From contig NZ_AMWJ02000002.1 in NCBI RefSeq assembly GCF_000319305.2, positions 62,001-126,000 on the forward strand: DNA of 64,000 nt, written 5' to 3'. Position numbers and translations under genes: made by a program. The notes under the pieces were generated by a model that was given only the letters and a program-made list of their open reading frames with translations, made no database searches and was not told the origin of the DNA. The stretch is from Pseudomonas bharatica CSV86. GTDB taxonomy: Bacteria; Pseudomonadota; Gammaproteobacteria; Pseudomonadales; Pseudomonadaceae. Shown here piece by piece: positions 28,129-37,174 of this stretch (the first letter of the stretch is position 1; every line of letters begins with the position of its first letter).

Positions 28129-28677
28129 ATGGACACGGGGACACGACTCAGACTGGTGCGTGAACGCAACAAGCTCTCCCAACGGGAACTGGCCCGACGC
28201 AGTGGCCTGACCAACTCGACGATCTCGCAGATCGAGCAGAACCGCGTCAGCCCCTCGGTCAGTTCCCTGAAGAAACTGCTCGAAGGGATTCCCATGTCCC
28301 TGGCGGAGTTCTTCAGCTTCGACGAGCCGCCGCGGGAAGAACGCTTCGTCTTCCGCGCCGCCGAACAGCCCGACCTCGGCCGCAGCGGCATGCGCATGCT
28401 GCTGGTCGGCGCCAGCGTGGAAGGCCGGCAGATGCGCATGCTGCGCGAGCTGTACGCCCCCGGCGCGGATTCCGGCGAAGAGCCGATCGTCCATGCCGAA
28501 GGCGAGGAATGCGGCCTGGTGACCCGTGGCACCATCGAACTGCGGGTCGATGGCCAGGTGAGTATCCTCAACTCCGGTGACGGCTACTACTTCCCCACCA
28601 CCCTGCCCCACAGCTTCAAGAACATCGGCCAGGACGAGGCCGAGATCATCAGTGCCAACACCCCGGCGAACTTCTGA
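28129..28677 (+). CDS. XRE-family regulator with cupin domain
   Basis: 182 residues. An N-terminal Cro/C1 HTH (LRLVRERNKLSQRELARRSG, LTNSTISQIEQNRVSPSV) is joined to a C-terminal cupin (GEECGLVTRGTIELRVDGQ, GDGYYFPTTLPHSFKN). This is the PuuR-like layout used to sense small metabolites such as polyamines. MDTGTRLRL at 28129 has AAGG at correct spacing. It faces the MFS gene across a 230-bp region containing an ACACAC/GTGTGT hairpin (28066-28085). Confidence 0.88.
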   Translation: MDTGTRLRLVRERNKLSQRELARRSGLTNSTISQIEQNRVSPSVSSLKKLLEGIPMSLAEFFSFDEPPREERFVFRAAEQPDLGRSGMRMLLVGASVEGRQMRMLRELYAPGADSGEEPIVHAEGEECGLVTRGTIELRVDGQVSILNSGDGYYFPTTLPHSFKNIGQDEAEIISANTPANF

Positions 28678-28680
28678 TGA

Positions 28681-28705
28681 AACGGCGGCCCTGGAGGCCG
28701 CCGTT
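28681..28705. terminator. Bidirectional terminator hairpin
   Basis: AACGGCGGCC and GGCCGCCGTT form a 10-bp perfect stem with loop CTGGA, lying exactly between the convergent XRE and DASS genes. Confidence 0.75.
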
Positions 28706-28710
28706 CTCGT

Positions 28711-30191
28711 TCACATCCACCCGAGCCAGTGCCACCAGGTAGCGGCGAACACCAGCATCAGCAGGTAACCGACCAGGGTCACGACAATCCCGACCTTGGC
28801 GAACTGGCGTGCGTTGAAGGTTTCGGTGCCCAGGCAGACCATGTTCTGCGGCGCATTGATGGGCAGGATGAAGCCGTAGCTGACCACGAAGCCGAGGACC
28901 ATGGTCATTCCCAGGCGGTTGAAGTCGCCCGGCAGCGTCTGCAAGACCGCGATCAGGATCGGCAACAGCGCCGAAGTCAGCGCGGTAGCGCTGGCGAAGC
29001 CCAAGTGGATCAGGATCAGGAAGGCGCCGAGAATCGCGAATACCCCCAGCGTACCCAACTGGTCCAGCCCGGTATGGGCGACCACCTGCGCGCCCAGCCA
29101 CTGTCCGGCCTGGGTAGTGAGCAGGGTGGTGCCGAGGCTGATGCCAACCCCGAAGACAATCACCGTGCCCCAGGGAATACGCGCCTGCACGTCCTTCCAG
29201 GTCATCACGCCGACTCGCGGCAGCAACAGCAGGACCAGCCCGGCATAGGTGGTCGAGGTGGTGTCGAACCCATGCAGCTTGCCTTCGGTGGCCCAGGCCA
29301 GCAGCAGGGCCAGGGACACGCCGAGCAGACGTTTCTGCGCGGTGCTCATCGGCCCCAGCGCCGCCAGTTGCGCAGACACCGCGGCCTTGCCCCGGGGATG
29401 CTGTCGGTCTCCGGCGGCAGCATTTTCAGCACCACGACGATCAGCAGCGCCGACATCAGCACCGCCCACGGCGCGCCGGCGACCAGCCAATCGATCCACG
29501 ACACCCGGGCACCGAGCATCTTGTCCATGAAACCCACGGTCAGCAGGTTCTGCGCGGCGGCGGTCTGGATACCGATGTTCCAGATGCTGGTGCCCTGGGC
29601 GACGATGATCATGATGCCGGCGGCGATGTTCGAGCGCTTGTCCACGCCGAACGCGGCAATCACCCCCATCATGATCGGTACCACGCACGCACTGCGCGCC
29701 GTGGCGCTGGGCACTACCAGGCTCAGGAGTAGGGTGACCACCACCGCGCCCAGGAGGATGCGCCGGGTGCTGACGCCGACGCGGTCCAGGGTGACCAGCG
29801 CGATACGCCGGTCCAGGCCAGTGTGGGTCATGGCGGCGGCAAGGAACAGCGCGCCGACCACCAGTGCCAGTGCGGTATTGGAAAAACCGGTGAGGGCCAT
29901 GCCCACCGCGGCGGACGAACCATAGCTGACGCTCGGGTCAGCCAGGGTCGGCGCGGTTCCCAGGAGAAACGCCAGCAGCGAGGTAATCATGATCGCACTG
30001 GCTTCGTAGGACACCGCCTCAGTGATCCAGATGACCACCGCGAAGGCGAGGATCGCCAGGACCCTGTGCCCGGCCACCGGCAGATCGCTTGGCAACGGCA
30101 GCAGCAGCACGCCGATCAGCGCGGCGCTGCCCACCCACAGGCCGATGGGTAATCCCAGCCTGGGGCTAGCGGTTGTGGACGACGTATTCAT
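28711..30191 (-). pseudogene. DASS-family dicarboxylate/anion:Na+ symporter, frameshifted
   Basis: Membrane protein with the DASS/SLC13 pattern (ITEAVSYEASAIMITSLLAF, VVPSATARSACVVPIMMGVI, PWGTVIVFGVGISLG, LPINAPQNMVCLG). It would take up C4-dicarboxylates or related anions. The frame changes at the CCCCGGGG tract 29390-29397, inside the central cytoplasmic loop. One more base restores IPGGKAAVSAQLAALGPMST and a 493-residue protein of normal length. The start MNTSSTTASP at 30191 follows a GAGG-type site. Probably functional if the indel is an error. Confidence 0.82.
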
Positions 30192-30328
30192 GGCCTGCCT
30201 CGCTGGCTTGGAAAATGTTGGCAAGCGCTCTACCGCGAGGCCTGCCCCCTTCCATCAATCATCCCTGCGCTGTTGCGCGGAGAAAATGACATCGATCAAC
30301 CCCCGCCGGATTAGCCCATCGCGGATTT

Positions 30329-30398
30329 TGTAGGACAACCCGGCAATAACTACATAAGCAGGAAATCAATTTTGTAGTGATAAGAAAAAATCACTACA
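30329..30398. promoter_or_regulatory. Two TGTAG-N16-CTACA operator-like sites
   Basis: Two identical-spacing sites, 30329-30354 and 30373-30398, offset by 44 bases. The second has an extended 11-bp arm pair, TTTGTAGTGAT / ATCACTACAAA. They lie in the ~450-base gap between the divergent DASS gene and the gene at 30640, just before a possible promoter. The repetition at fixed spacing suggests cooperative binding by a dimeric regulator; which one is unknown. Confidence 0.5.
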
Positions 30399-30404
30399 AA
30401 CCCG

Positions 30405-30434
30405 TTGACGCCGTTTATCGGGCTCTTGCATGAT
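30405..30434 (+). promoter_or_regulatory. Possible sigma-70 promoter with a long leader
   Basis: TTGACG (30405-30410) and CATGAT (30429-30434) separated by 18 bases. If used, the transcript would have a ~200-base leader before the coding start at 30640. The leader contains a GCTGC-TGTA-GCAGC stem-loop near 30552. I found no recognisable riboswitch or known small RNA in it. Confidence 0.3.
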
Positions 30435-30639
30435 GGGCCCGTCTCCCCGATCGGGAGCGCTGGCAAGGGTGTTCCAGACGATCCGAGCGGTATGCGGGTT
30501 GTCCGTGGAGTGGGACTGTCCAAAAGGCAGAGTGAAGAAAGCCCCTGTTGCGATGCTGCTGTAGCAGCCTTGGTAGATGCGCTACATGAAGCGCGAGTCT
30601 GAACGAATCAACCACTGAAGGGTTATGGGGGCTTTAATG

Positions 30640-30969
30640 ATGAATCTGAACGAACAACCGACCATCCAGGAACTGGCCAAGCTGTTCGCTGCGCGCAAAG
30701 ACACGCTCGACAGCCATATCCTGTGGATCTGCGAAGCCGGTGAAGTGCATATCGACAGCCTGTCGCCCTGCACCACCGAAGATGAATTCGAACAGCGCAA
30801 GCCCGGCATGCGAGCGCGGATGAAGATGTACCGCCGTGGCCAGGGCTACGTCGGCAAGAAAGCGGCCGCTGATACCCAGTTCGTCGGTCGCGTGCTGGAA
30901 ACCCTGCAACAGGAGTGGCCAGCGCTGCGTGAAGGCCAGGGCGTGCGGGTCATCGACCGCCTTAGCTGA
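30640..30969 (+). CDS. Conserved hypothetical protein, 109 aa
   Basis: MNLNEQPTIQELAKLFAARK, soluble and charged, with no signal peptide. A GGGGG-type site serves ATGs at 30637 or 30640; I use the second, which differs by one residue. A strong terminator follows 16 bases after the stop, so it is a single-gene transcript. No family known to me. Confidence 0.65.
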   Translation: MNLNEQPTIQELAKLFAARKDTLDSHILWICEAGEVHIDSLSPCTTEDEFEQRKPGMRARMKMYRRGQGYVGKKAAADTQFVGRVLETLQQEWPALREGQGVRVIDRLS

Positions 30970-30985
30970 GTCTTCCGTTCGCTTG

Positions 30986-31012
30986 AGCCCGGCCCGCAAG
31001 GCCGGGCTTTTT
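30986..31012 (+). terminator. Rho-independent terminator
   Basis: AGCCCGGCC-CGCAA-GGCCGGGCT followed by a T run, closing the 30640-30969 gene. Confidence 0.85.
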
Positions 31013-31023
31013 AATGCGCGAAG

Positions 31024-31052
31024 AAAAGGCCGGTGGGTCACACCGGCCTTTT
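31024..31052 (-). terminator. Rho-independent (bidirectional) terminator
   Basis: AAAAGGCCGGTG-GGTCA-CACCGGCCTTTT, a 12-bp perfect stem with T runs in both directions, placed just after the minus-strand gene ending at 31067. Confidence 0.8.
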
Positions 31053-31066
31053 ACCAAAGGTTTTGG

Positions 31067-31369
31067 TCATGCGCGGCGCAACAGCGCCAGCGGTTCTTCA
31101 GGCTGCAACCCGGCGACCATCGCCCTGGCCCGATCCACGCCCCAGACCAGCGCCCGGCTCATGCTCTCCCCCGGCCTGGACGGATAGTATTCCTCCAGCA
31201 GCGCCTTGCCGTGGCGGGCGTACACGCCGAGGAACAGCTGGGTCGCGCCGGTGCGCGAGAGCCGAACCTGGACGTCGATGCTGATCCCGTCGTTGAGCAC
31301 TTCATCATGGCTGCGGCTATGCAGCATCGCATCCGCCCATTCCCAGTATTTTTCTTCCCTGATACGCAT
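31067..31369 (-). CDS. Conserved hypothetical protein, 100 aa
   Basis: MRIREEKYWEWADAMLHSRS, a small soluble protein with a beta-rich centre (SIDVQVRLSRTGATQLFLGV). The start is fixed by a strong GGAGGAAAGC just upstream. No family assignment. Confidence 0.65.
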   Translation of the reverse strand: MRIREEKYWEWADAMLHSRSHDEVLNDGISIDVQVRLSRTGATQLFLGVYARHGKALLEEYYPSRPGESMSRALVWGVDRARAMVAGLQPEEPLALLRRA

Positions 31370-31543
31370 TGCTTTCCTCCACTGGAATAGCGCATTGACG
31401 GCACATAGTAAGGCATAGATCGCCATCACTCTCCAGCGCCGCAGGGCGGCGCAATGAGCGAAGTCAAACAAAGCTGCATGAATTGGCCGGAATCGCGTAC
31501 CCGTCGGTGCTTTCACCAATCGGGCGACACGCCGGCCGCGGAT

Positions 31544-31735
31544 TCAGCGCTTGGGCAATGCTGCGGGAAGGAAGCGGCGACTTTCCATGCGCGCCGGCAT
31601 CCTCGACTTGAAGGTGGCCTGGGCATCGTCCAGGGTCATATGGGCAAAGCCCAGGCGGAACGCCGACTGGCCACAACGCACCACGGCATTGATCGGGAAT
31701 TCGTCGCCGAGGTCTTCGAGAAATTGATCCTTCAT
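31544..31735 (-). CDS. Small conserved protein, 63 aa
   Basis: MKDQFLEDLGDEFPINAVVR, ending in a basic stretch RMESRRFLPAALPKR. GGGGAG lies about nine bases before the ATG. Short and unrecognised, supported mainly by the ribosome site and Pseudomonas-like codon use. It lies just downstream of eamA on the same strand. Confidence 0.5.
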   Translation of the reverse strand: MKDQFLEDLGDEFPINAVVRCGQSAFRLGFAHMTLDDAQATFKSRMPARMESRRFLPAALPKR

Positions 31736-31872
31736 GTTCCTGCTCCCCTCTGAAAGCGACCGATACCGATCCTCCAGCGGAGGACCTGAAAATATCGATC
31801 TCAACCCTCGAAAGACTAGCCGGACATTTAGCGACCAACCGGTCAGCATGCCGATCCCCGACCAATGGCACC

Positions 31873-32756
31873 TCAGGCCTGGGCGGTCCTCAATGCTTCC
31901 CGCAGACGCGGGCCGAAAACATTGATCAGCAACCCCAGCATCACCAGCAGGCCGCCCCAGCACTGGATCGCACTGAGGCGCTCGTCCAGCAGCAAGGCCG
32001 AAGAGGTCAGCCCTACCACCGGAACCAGAAGCGAAAAGGGTGCCACTTTCCCCGCCGGATAGCGCGACAGCAGGCGACTCCACAAGCCGTAGCCGAGCAT
32101 GGTGGCGATGACCGCCAGGTAAACCAGCGACAAAATCGAACTCAACCCGATATTGCGCAGCGACGACTCGATCAGTTCCGGGCCTTCCAGGTACCACGAC
32201 AGGCCCAGGAACGGCAGCGGCGGAACCAGTCCGCCCCAGATCACCAGGGCCATCAGGTCGATATTGCCGAAACGTCGGGTGATGATATTGCCCATGGCCC
32301 AGCAGGCACCGCCGCACAGGGTCAGGAGCAACGCCAGCAAGGGCACGTGGCTGTCGTTCTCGCTGCCGATCAGCGCCAAGCCACCCGCCGCGACCAGCAA
32401 GCCGAACACACTAGCGCTGCGCAGGCGCTCACCGAGGAACAGCGCAGCGAAGACCATGGTGAAGAAGGCCTGGGACTGCAGCACCAACGACGCCAGCCCC
32501 GGCGGCATGCCGTTGTGCATGGCCTCGAAGAGAAAGGCGAACTGGCCCAGGGAAATGGTCGAGCCGTAGGCGATCAACCAGCGCCAGGGCAGTTGCGGAC
32601 GACGAATGAAAAACACCGCCGGAACGCCACCAGGATAAACCGCAGCGCGCCCAGCAACATCGGCGGCAGGCCGTCCAGACCGACCTTGATCACCACGAAA
32701 TTCAGGCCCCAGGCAACGATCACCACCAGCGCCAGCAACAAATCCTTGAGCGGCAT
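31873..32756 (-). pseudogene. eamA: EamA-type cysteine/O-acetylserine exporter, frameshifted
   Basis: A ten-helix DMT protein very similar in pattern to E. coli EamA (VVIVAWGLNFVVIKVGL, GMPPGLASLVLQSQAFFT, SLLVPVVGLTSSALLLDERL, GLLINVFGPR). The frame breaks at the GG of 32621-32622; one added base gives LRFILVAFPAVFFIRRPQ, exactly as in EamA, and a 294-residue protein. It exports cysteine-pathway metabolites from the cytoplasm. GGGGGAAGA precedes the start. Very likely intact in the organism. Confidence 0.82.
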
Positions 32757-32863
32757 TCTTCCCCCATTGCACGCGTAATAATTTGAAACATCATATCGTC
32801 ATTACGCTGGCGGGTGACACTGCAAGGTCCGCCGCTTCAACCCCGGATTGTGTAGATACCCAT

Positions 32864-32896
32864 GCTCATCGCTGGCAAGCCAGCTCCCACAGGGTC
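32864..32896. repeat. REP unit, single
   Basis: CTCATCGCTGGCAAGCCAGC followed by TCCCACAGGG. Part of a 374-base gap between eamA and the ClpP-like gene that otherwise holds only repeats. Confidence 0.75.
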
Positions 32897-32992
32897 AGCA
32901 CAGACCTTAAGCCATGTGCAGTACCTGTGGGAGTCCACCCAGCCTTTCAGGCTACTCTGTCGCGCAGAGAACAGTTCCAAAGCACGACGCGT

Positions 32993-33088
32993 ACCCTGTG
33001 GGAGCGGGTTTACCCGCGATTGCTATGGTGACTTCACTACCGCAATCGCGGCGGTTCGGCGCTCCGATGAACCCGCTCCCACAAGGTC
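32993..33088. repeat. Second-type REP pair (GCGGGTTTACCCGCGA)
   Basis: TGTGGGAGCGGGTTTACCCG at the left faces a complementary copy at the right whose hairpin tip is replaced by CGGTTCGGCGCTCCGA (33052-33067). The same 16 bases occur in the tip of a different REP at 56881-56896. Confidence 0.75.
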
Positions 33089-33130
33089 CTTGCAAATCAA
33101 AGAGTCATGTTTTGCTCTATCAGAACCGCC

Positions 33131-33682
33131 TCAGGCATGCACACTCCACTGCACCACATCCACACCAATCACCGAATCGTCCACCGCCTGGATCAAGCCG
33201 CAGCGCATCGCCTCTTCGGGCGTGACGATTCGCGGATGGGCCATCAGGTAGCGCGGAATATCCAGCACCTCCTCCGCGCCCTGGGTGCGTTTCTCGACGA
33301 TCTGCGCGTACAGCTGCAGGTCGTAATCCAGGCTCATCGCGTATTCGGCCATCCGCGCATGGTCCACCGAACCGTGCAGGGTCCAGTGGAAGGGATGGAA
33401 CAGGAATTTGCTCAGGGCACAGGCCGTACGCCGCTCGCCGGCCAGGAACAGGATGTTGCCCATCGACTCCACCGTGCCGAGATTGTGGGTATGCACCGGT
33501 ACCGGCAGCGCCCTGAGGAAGTTATAGAGGCTGAAGCCGTAGCTGCATTCCCCGCCCATGGTGGCGATATTCAGCTGGATACACTCGGCGCCCTGCTGCA
33601 GAGCCCGCGAGCAGGTGGTGATGAGGTTGCCGCAGGTGGACGCATTGATCGGTCCGGTGAAATGGATGATATGACTGGCCAT
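33131..33682 (-). CDS. ClpP-family serine protease-like protein
   Basis: 183 residues of the ClpP/crotonase-like fold. The nucleophile is Ser73 in TVESMGNILFLAG (compare the ASMG motif of ClpP) and His96 in FLFHPFHW matches the catalytic His; the GG of TMGGE aligns with the ClpP oxyanion strand. It is shorter and more divergent than housekeeping ClpP and has no ClpX/ClpA neighbour, so it may work alone or with an unknown partner. GAGG spacing supports ATG 33682 over GTG 33688. First gene of the stress/repair island. Confidence 0.78.
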   Translation of the reverse strand: MASHIIHFTGPINASTCGNLITTCSRALQQGAECIQLNIATMGGECSYGFSLYNFLRALPVPVHTHNLGTVESMGNILFLAGERRTACALSKFLFHPFHWTLHGSVDHARMAEYAMSLDYDLQLYAQIVEKRTQGAEEVLDIPRYLMAHPRIVTPEEAMRCGLIQAVDDSVIGVDVVQWSVHA

Positions 33683-33709
33683 GGTCACCTCGTGCTGTGG
33701 GTCCTTGGG

Positions 33710-34102
33710 TCAGGGGTCGTTGTCACGCGTTTGCTTGTCGGCCCCCTTGTTCTCGGCGAGTTCGCCCAGGTGCTGGTAGCGCTCGCGTAGCGCATGCAGC
33801 TGCTTTTCATCCAGGTCGTCGAGCCCGAGCAAGGCGTTGTGGGCCCGGCGCGTGGCACGCAGCAGCTCGTCGACCTTGATATGCAACTGATCGGTGTCGC
33901 GGTTCTGGGTGTTCTGGATCAGGAACACCATGAGGAAGGTCACGATGGTGGTTGAAGTATTGATCACCAGTTGCCACGTGTCGCTGAAGTGGAACAGCGG
34001 CCCGCTGATGCCCCAAGCCAGGATCAGACCGAAGGCGATGGCGAAGGTCACCGGACGGCCCGTCCAGTTGGCCAGCTTCTGGGCGAAACGGGAGAACTTC
34101 AT
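33710..34102 (-). CDS. Low-affinity iron permease family protein
   Basis: 130 residues with two membrane helices (VTFAIAFGLILAWGISGP and WQLVINTSTTIVTFLMVFLI) followed by QNTQNRDTDQLHIKVDELLR, the family signature, and a charged coiled-coil tail. The eukaryotic relative Fet4 moves iron; the bacterial role is unproven. AGGAGG lies a few bases before the ATG. Confidence 0.78.
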   Translation of the reverse strand: MKFSRFAQKLANWTGRPVTFAIAFGLILAWGISGPLFHFSDTWQLVINTSTTIVTFLMVFLIQNTQNRDTDQLHIKVDELLRATRRAHNALLGLDDLDEKQLHALRERYQHLGELAENKGADKQTRDNDP

Positions 34103-34268
34103 GGGAGGGCCTCCTCTTGCGGTCCTGCGTGTCGAACCCGACATTCGGTGGAAAAGCTGGGGCTGGCAAAGTTCAGTCCGGCCACTGCGCGCCACTCGTC
34201 AATCTTGCTGAACCCGCCTTGCCAGGCCCCGGTCGCAACCTGTAACGAGCAGGACAAGGAACGACGGC

Positions 34269-35185
34269 GTGAGCGAGATTCGCATCGGTATTTCCGGCTG
34301 GCGCTATGCCCCGTGGCGCAAGGTGTTCTATCCCCAGGGCCTGGTCCAGGCCAAGGAGCTGGCATTCGCCTCGCGGGCAGTGAGCAGCATCGAGATCAAC
34401 GGGTCGTTCTATGCCCTGCAGACCCCGCAGCGCTATGCCGAATGGCGCGACGCGACGCCCGAGGATTTCGTCTTCGCGGTCAAGGCGCCTCGCTACATCA
34501 CCCATGTGCGACGGCTCAAGGAGATCGACGAGCCGCTGGCCAACTTCTTCGCCTCCGGGCCGCTGCAACTGGGCGCCAAACTGGGGCCAATCCTGTGGCA
34601 GTTCCCGCCGAGCCTGAAATTCGACCCGCAGCGCTTCGCCGATTTTCTTCAGCGCCTGCCCCATGATCATGCTGCGGCCAGCCGATGCGCACGCCATTGC
34701 GCCGAGCGCTTGAAGAAAGACGGCGCCTTCGAAACCCAGGGCAACGGCACGCTGCGCCATGCCGTGGAGATCCGCCACGACAGCTTCCGCGACCCGGCCT
34801 TCATCGAACTGTTGCGCGCACACCAGGTGGCCCTGGTGGTCGCCGATACCGCCGGGAAATGGCCCTACCTGGAAGACCTGACCGCCGACTTCGTCTATCT
34901 GCGCCTGCATGGCGATGCCGAGCTCTACGCCAGCGGCTACACCGATGAAGCCCTGCAGCGCTGGGCCCAACGCATCCGCACCTGGGGCCGTGGGCAACAA
35001 CCGGGCGATGCACAACTGGCGGGCCCCGGGAAGCCGCGTCCAAGGGGGCAAAGGCGGTGTACTGCTATTTCGACAACGACCTGAAAGTCCGCGCGCCCTT
35101 CGATGCCCGGGAGCTGCTGCACCGGTTGAAACTCGATGCCGGGCTGCAAACCGAACCGGGCCAACCGGCGCAGCCACCTTTGTGA
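34269..35185 (+). pseudogene. DUF72 family protein, frameshifted
   Basis: TIM-barrel-like DUF72 protein (IRIGISGWRYAPWRKVFYP, SSIEINGSFYALQTPQRYAEW, FAVKAPRYITH, VEIRHDSF). The frame breaks in the G5 run at 35044-35048. With one more G it continues as KAVYCYFDNDLKVRAPFDA, the conserved DUF72 C-terminus, giving 305 residues. GTG start with AAGGAA eight bases upstream. Biochemical function unknown. Confidence 0.82.
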
Positions 35186-35197
35186 CGGGAGACGATC

Positions 35198-35626
35198 ATG
35201 CATACCCCTGCCCTGCTGTTGATCCTTGCCAGCCTTGCCAGCGGCACGGTCCTGGCCGATGCCTGCCAGGTCACCACGCGCTCGTCCAGCGCCGCGGTGC
35301 CGGAGGTGGAGACGCGTACCTGCTACAGGCTCGAAGGCATGCCCGACGAGGCGATCGATTGGTCCTGCAGTAGCGAGAACAAGGAAATGCTCAATACCCT
35401 GAAACAGCGGGTCCCGCGCTGTCCGGACCAGGAAATCGGTCAATGCACTGCACCCTTGACCCAGGAAAGCCTGGCCAACCCCAAGGCCACCAGCAATGAC
35501 CCGCAGGCGGCCAGGCCACAGGTTCCCAACGATGCGCGGGTGGTGACCTATTACTACGACACCCGCAACCAGGGGCAGGCCAGGATCGACTGCGAGAAGG
35601 CAGGCGGGACCTGGCGCATGCCGTGA
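35198..35626 (+). CDS. Secreted hypothetical protein
   Basis: 142 residues, signal peptide MHTPALLLILASLASGTVLA-DAC, and five or more cysteines in the mature part (DACQVTTR, RTCYRLEG, WSCSSENK, PRCPDQEIGQC). Ends GQARIDCEKAGGTWRMP. GGGAG precedes the ATG, 12 bases after the DUF72 stop. Unknown function. Confidence 0.65.
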   Translation: MHTPALLLILASLASGTVLADACQVTTRSSSAAVPEVETRTCYRLEGMPDEAIDWSCSSENKEMLNTLKQRVPRCPDQEIGQCTAPLTQESLANPKATSNDPQAARPQVPNDARVVTYYYDTRNQGQARIDCEKAGGTWRMP

Positions 35627-35669
35627 CGCCCGCAGATTTCCCTTGCAACCCACACAGGAGTGCATACCC

Positions 35670-36041
35670 ATGCCACGCGGAAGCAAAGCGAAGTACACCG
35701 AAGAACAGAAACGCAAGGCCGAGCATATCGAGGACAGCTACGAGGCCAAGGGCGTATCCAAGGGCGAGGCCGAAGCCCGAGCCTGGGCCACGGTAAACAA
35801 GCAGTCCGGCGGCGGTGAAAAAGCCGGCGGGTCCGGGCAGAAGAAGAGCGCAAGCGCCAAGCACAAGGCGCGACAGTCTTCGGCGCAACGGGCGGTGAAG
35901 ACCAAACATGGCGTGCCACGGCCGGATCAGCCGTTGGGCGAACTGACCAAGGCGGAATTGATGGACAAGGCAAGGAAGCAAGACATTTCCGGACGTTCGA
36001 AGATGAACAAGGCGGAGCTGGTCAGGGCGCTGAGCCGATGA
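35670..36041 (+). CDS. Basic protein with Rho-N/SAP-like C-terminus
   Basis: 123 residues, highly charged (MPRGSKAKYTEEQKRKAEHI). The N-terminal GVSKGEAEARAWATVNKQSG region and C-terminal LTKAELMDKARKQDISGRSK-MNKAELVRAL, resembling a Rho N-terminal/SAP helix pair, are separated by a Lys/Ser linker. Homologues are often labelled plasmid-stabilisation protein, with thin evidence. Probably nucleic-acid-binding (inference). CAGGAG is nine bases upstream. Confidence 0.65.
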   Translation: MPRGSKAKYTEEQKRKAEHIEDSYEAKGVSKGEAEARAWATVNKQSGGGEKAGGSGQKKSASAKHKARQSSAQRAVKTKHGVPRPDQPLGELTKAELMDKARKQDISGRSKMNKAELVRALSR

Positions 36042-36063
36042 CCAGCCGCAGCCACTGGTTCGT

Positions 36064-36791
36064 TCAATAATCGATGGATGCGCATCCATCCGCACCGAGC
36101 ATTGCGGGTGCCCCGCCGCTGCCGGCGGTCTTGCAGGCAGCGGCGCGGACTGCGTCGGCTGCCCCGGCGATCTCCGGCTCATGGATAATCCGATTATGTT
36201 CGTACTCAAGCTTTTGAGTATCCAGTTCATAGAGAGGCATACCCGTAATTTTGCTCCAGAACTGGCGCTCTTCCTCTTCCACCTTTGCCTCGCGCCTCGC
36301 ACCTTCCAGACGCGAAGCCTGCGCGGTATCCGGCTTGCCGCCTGCGGTCGCAGTGCCGTTGCCACCACTGCTGAGCCCGCATTCGGGGAAGCCAATGCAC
36401 TACCACCCTTCCCTCCTTCAGCCGTCGCTCCCTTGCCGCCCTTCGCGGAAAGCTGGTACCCGCCGGGATTGAAAGACAATCCGCTTTCACCACCTGCTGC
36501 ACCGGCCGCGCCGCTGGTACCCGCCTTCCCGCCGGCCCCCACAACAAGGGTCACGATCTGCCCGGCATACAGGTTATAGGTGCATACCAATGTCACGCCC
36601 GCACCACCACCTGCCGCGCTCCCGCCTCCGCCTGCACCGATCAGGGTGATGTACACCTTGTTGGTGGACTCAGGCATCTTCACTTCATAAGTGCCCGCAG
36701 CGGTGAACGTCTGGTTGGCCGCCAGGGCCGGTCCACTGGAAGCCAGCAGGATGCCGGCGGACAACAGAGCGAGAAGGGGTTTTGTGAACAT
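36064..36791 (-). pseudogene. Secreted glycine-rich protein, frameshifted
   Basis: A signal peptide (MFTKPLLALLSAGILLASSG ... ALA-ANQ) leads to a Gly-rich region (GAGGGGSAAGGGAG, GAGGKAGTSGAAGAAGG, GGKGATAEGGKGGSA) and then a charged C-terminal domain (EEEERQFWSKITGMPLYELD). The two parts are joined by adding one base in the CCC at 36376-36378, which restores PNAGLSSGGNGTATAGG; total 242 residues. GGAGG precedes the start. Possibly a structural or surface protein; function unknown. Confidence 0.6.
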
Positions 36792-36922
36792 GGCGAGCCT
36801 CCGGTACCTTTCGATGAACCCACTTGGGTCATGGAAAAATACCGCTCGGCCCACCCCTGTTCTGCTGGCAAAAATGCCAGTTCTCAAGACCTCTTCGCGC
36901 TAAGGCTTATCGCCAAAGCGCT

Positions 36923-37159
36923 TCAAGGCGAAATGGGATCACTGGCCGGGAAAGTTTCTTCAAGTGCGTTATCCACCTGCTCTTCATCTGGCTGCCTGGC
37001 CTTGTCGTCCCCGCAGTGGCATTCACTCATGCGGCACGGTTCGCCGTTGGCGTGGCCACTGGCGCAGGCCTTGCAGCAATAGGCCTCGCCAGCCAGTTGC
37101 ACGGCGTTGGCGTCCACCTCGCAGGTACATCCGGGACAGGCGCAATGTTGTTCGCTCAT
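36923..37159 (-). CDS. Bacterial metallothionein
   Basis: 78 residues. MSEQHCACPGCTCEV and YCCKACASGHANGEPC, then CRMSECHC, give the cysteine/histidine spacing of Pseudomonas (SmtA/BmtA-type) metallothioneins that sequester Zn, Cd and Cu in the cytoplasm. An acidic tail ends ALEETFPASDPISP, a short motif also seen at the ends of unrelated bacterial small proteins. AGGAGG precedes the ATG. It lies next to a hypothetical acidic protein on the same strand. Confidence 0.9.
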   Translation of the reverse strand: MSEQHCACPGCTCEVDANAVQLAGEAYCCKACASGHANGEPCRMSECHCGDDKARQPDEEQVDNALEETFPASDPISP

Positions 37160-37174
37160 GGTCGTGTCCTCCTC

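Noticed and set aside
30435..30636. Small RNA or riboswitch in the leader before 30640
   Set aside because: I could not match it to RsmX/Y/Z (no set of GGA loops), to Crc-antagonist RNAs or to any riboswitch core; only a small stem-loop is visible.
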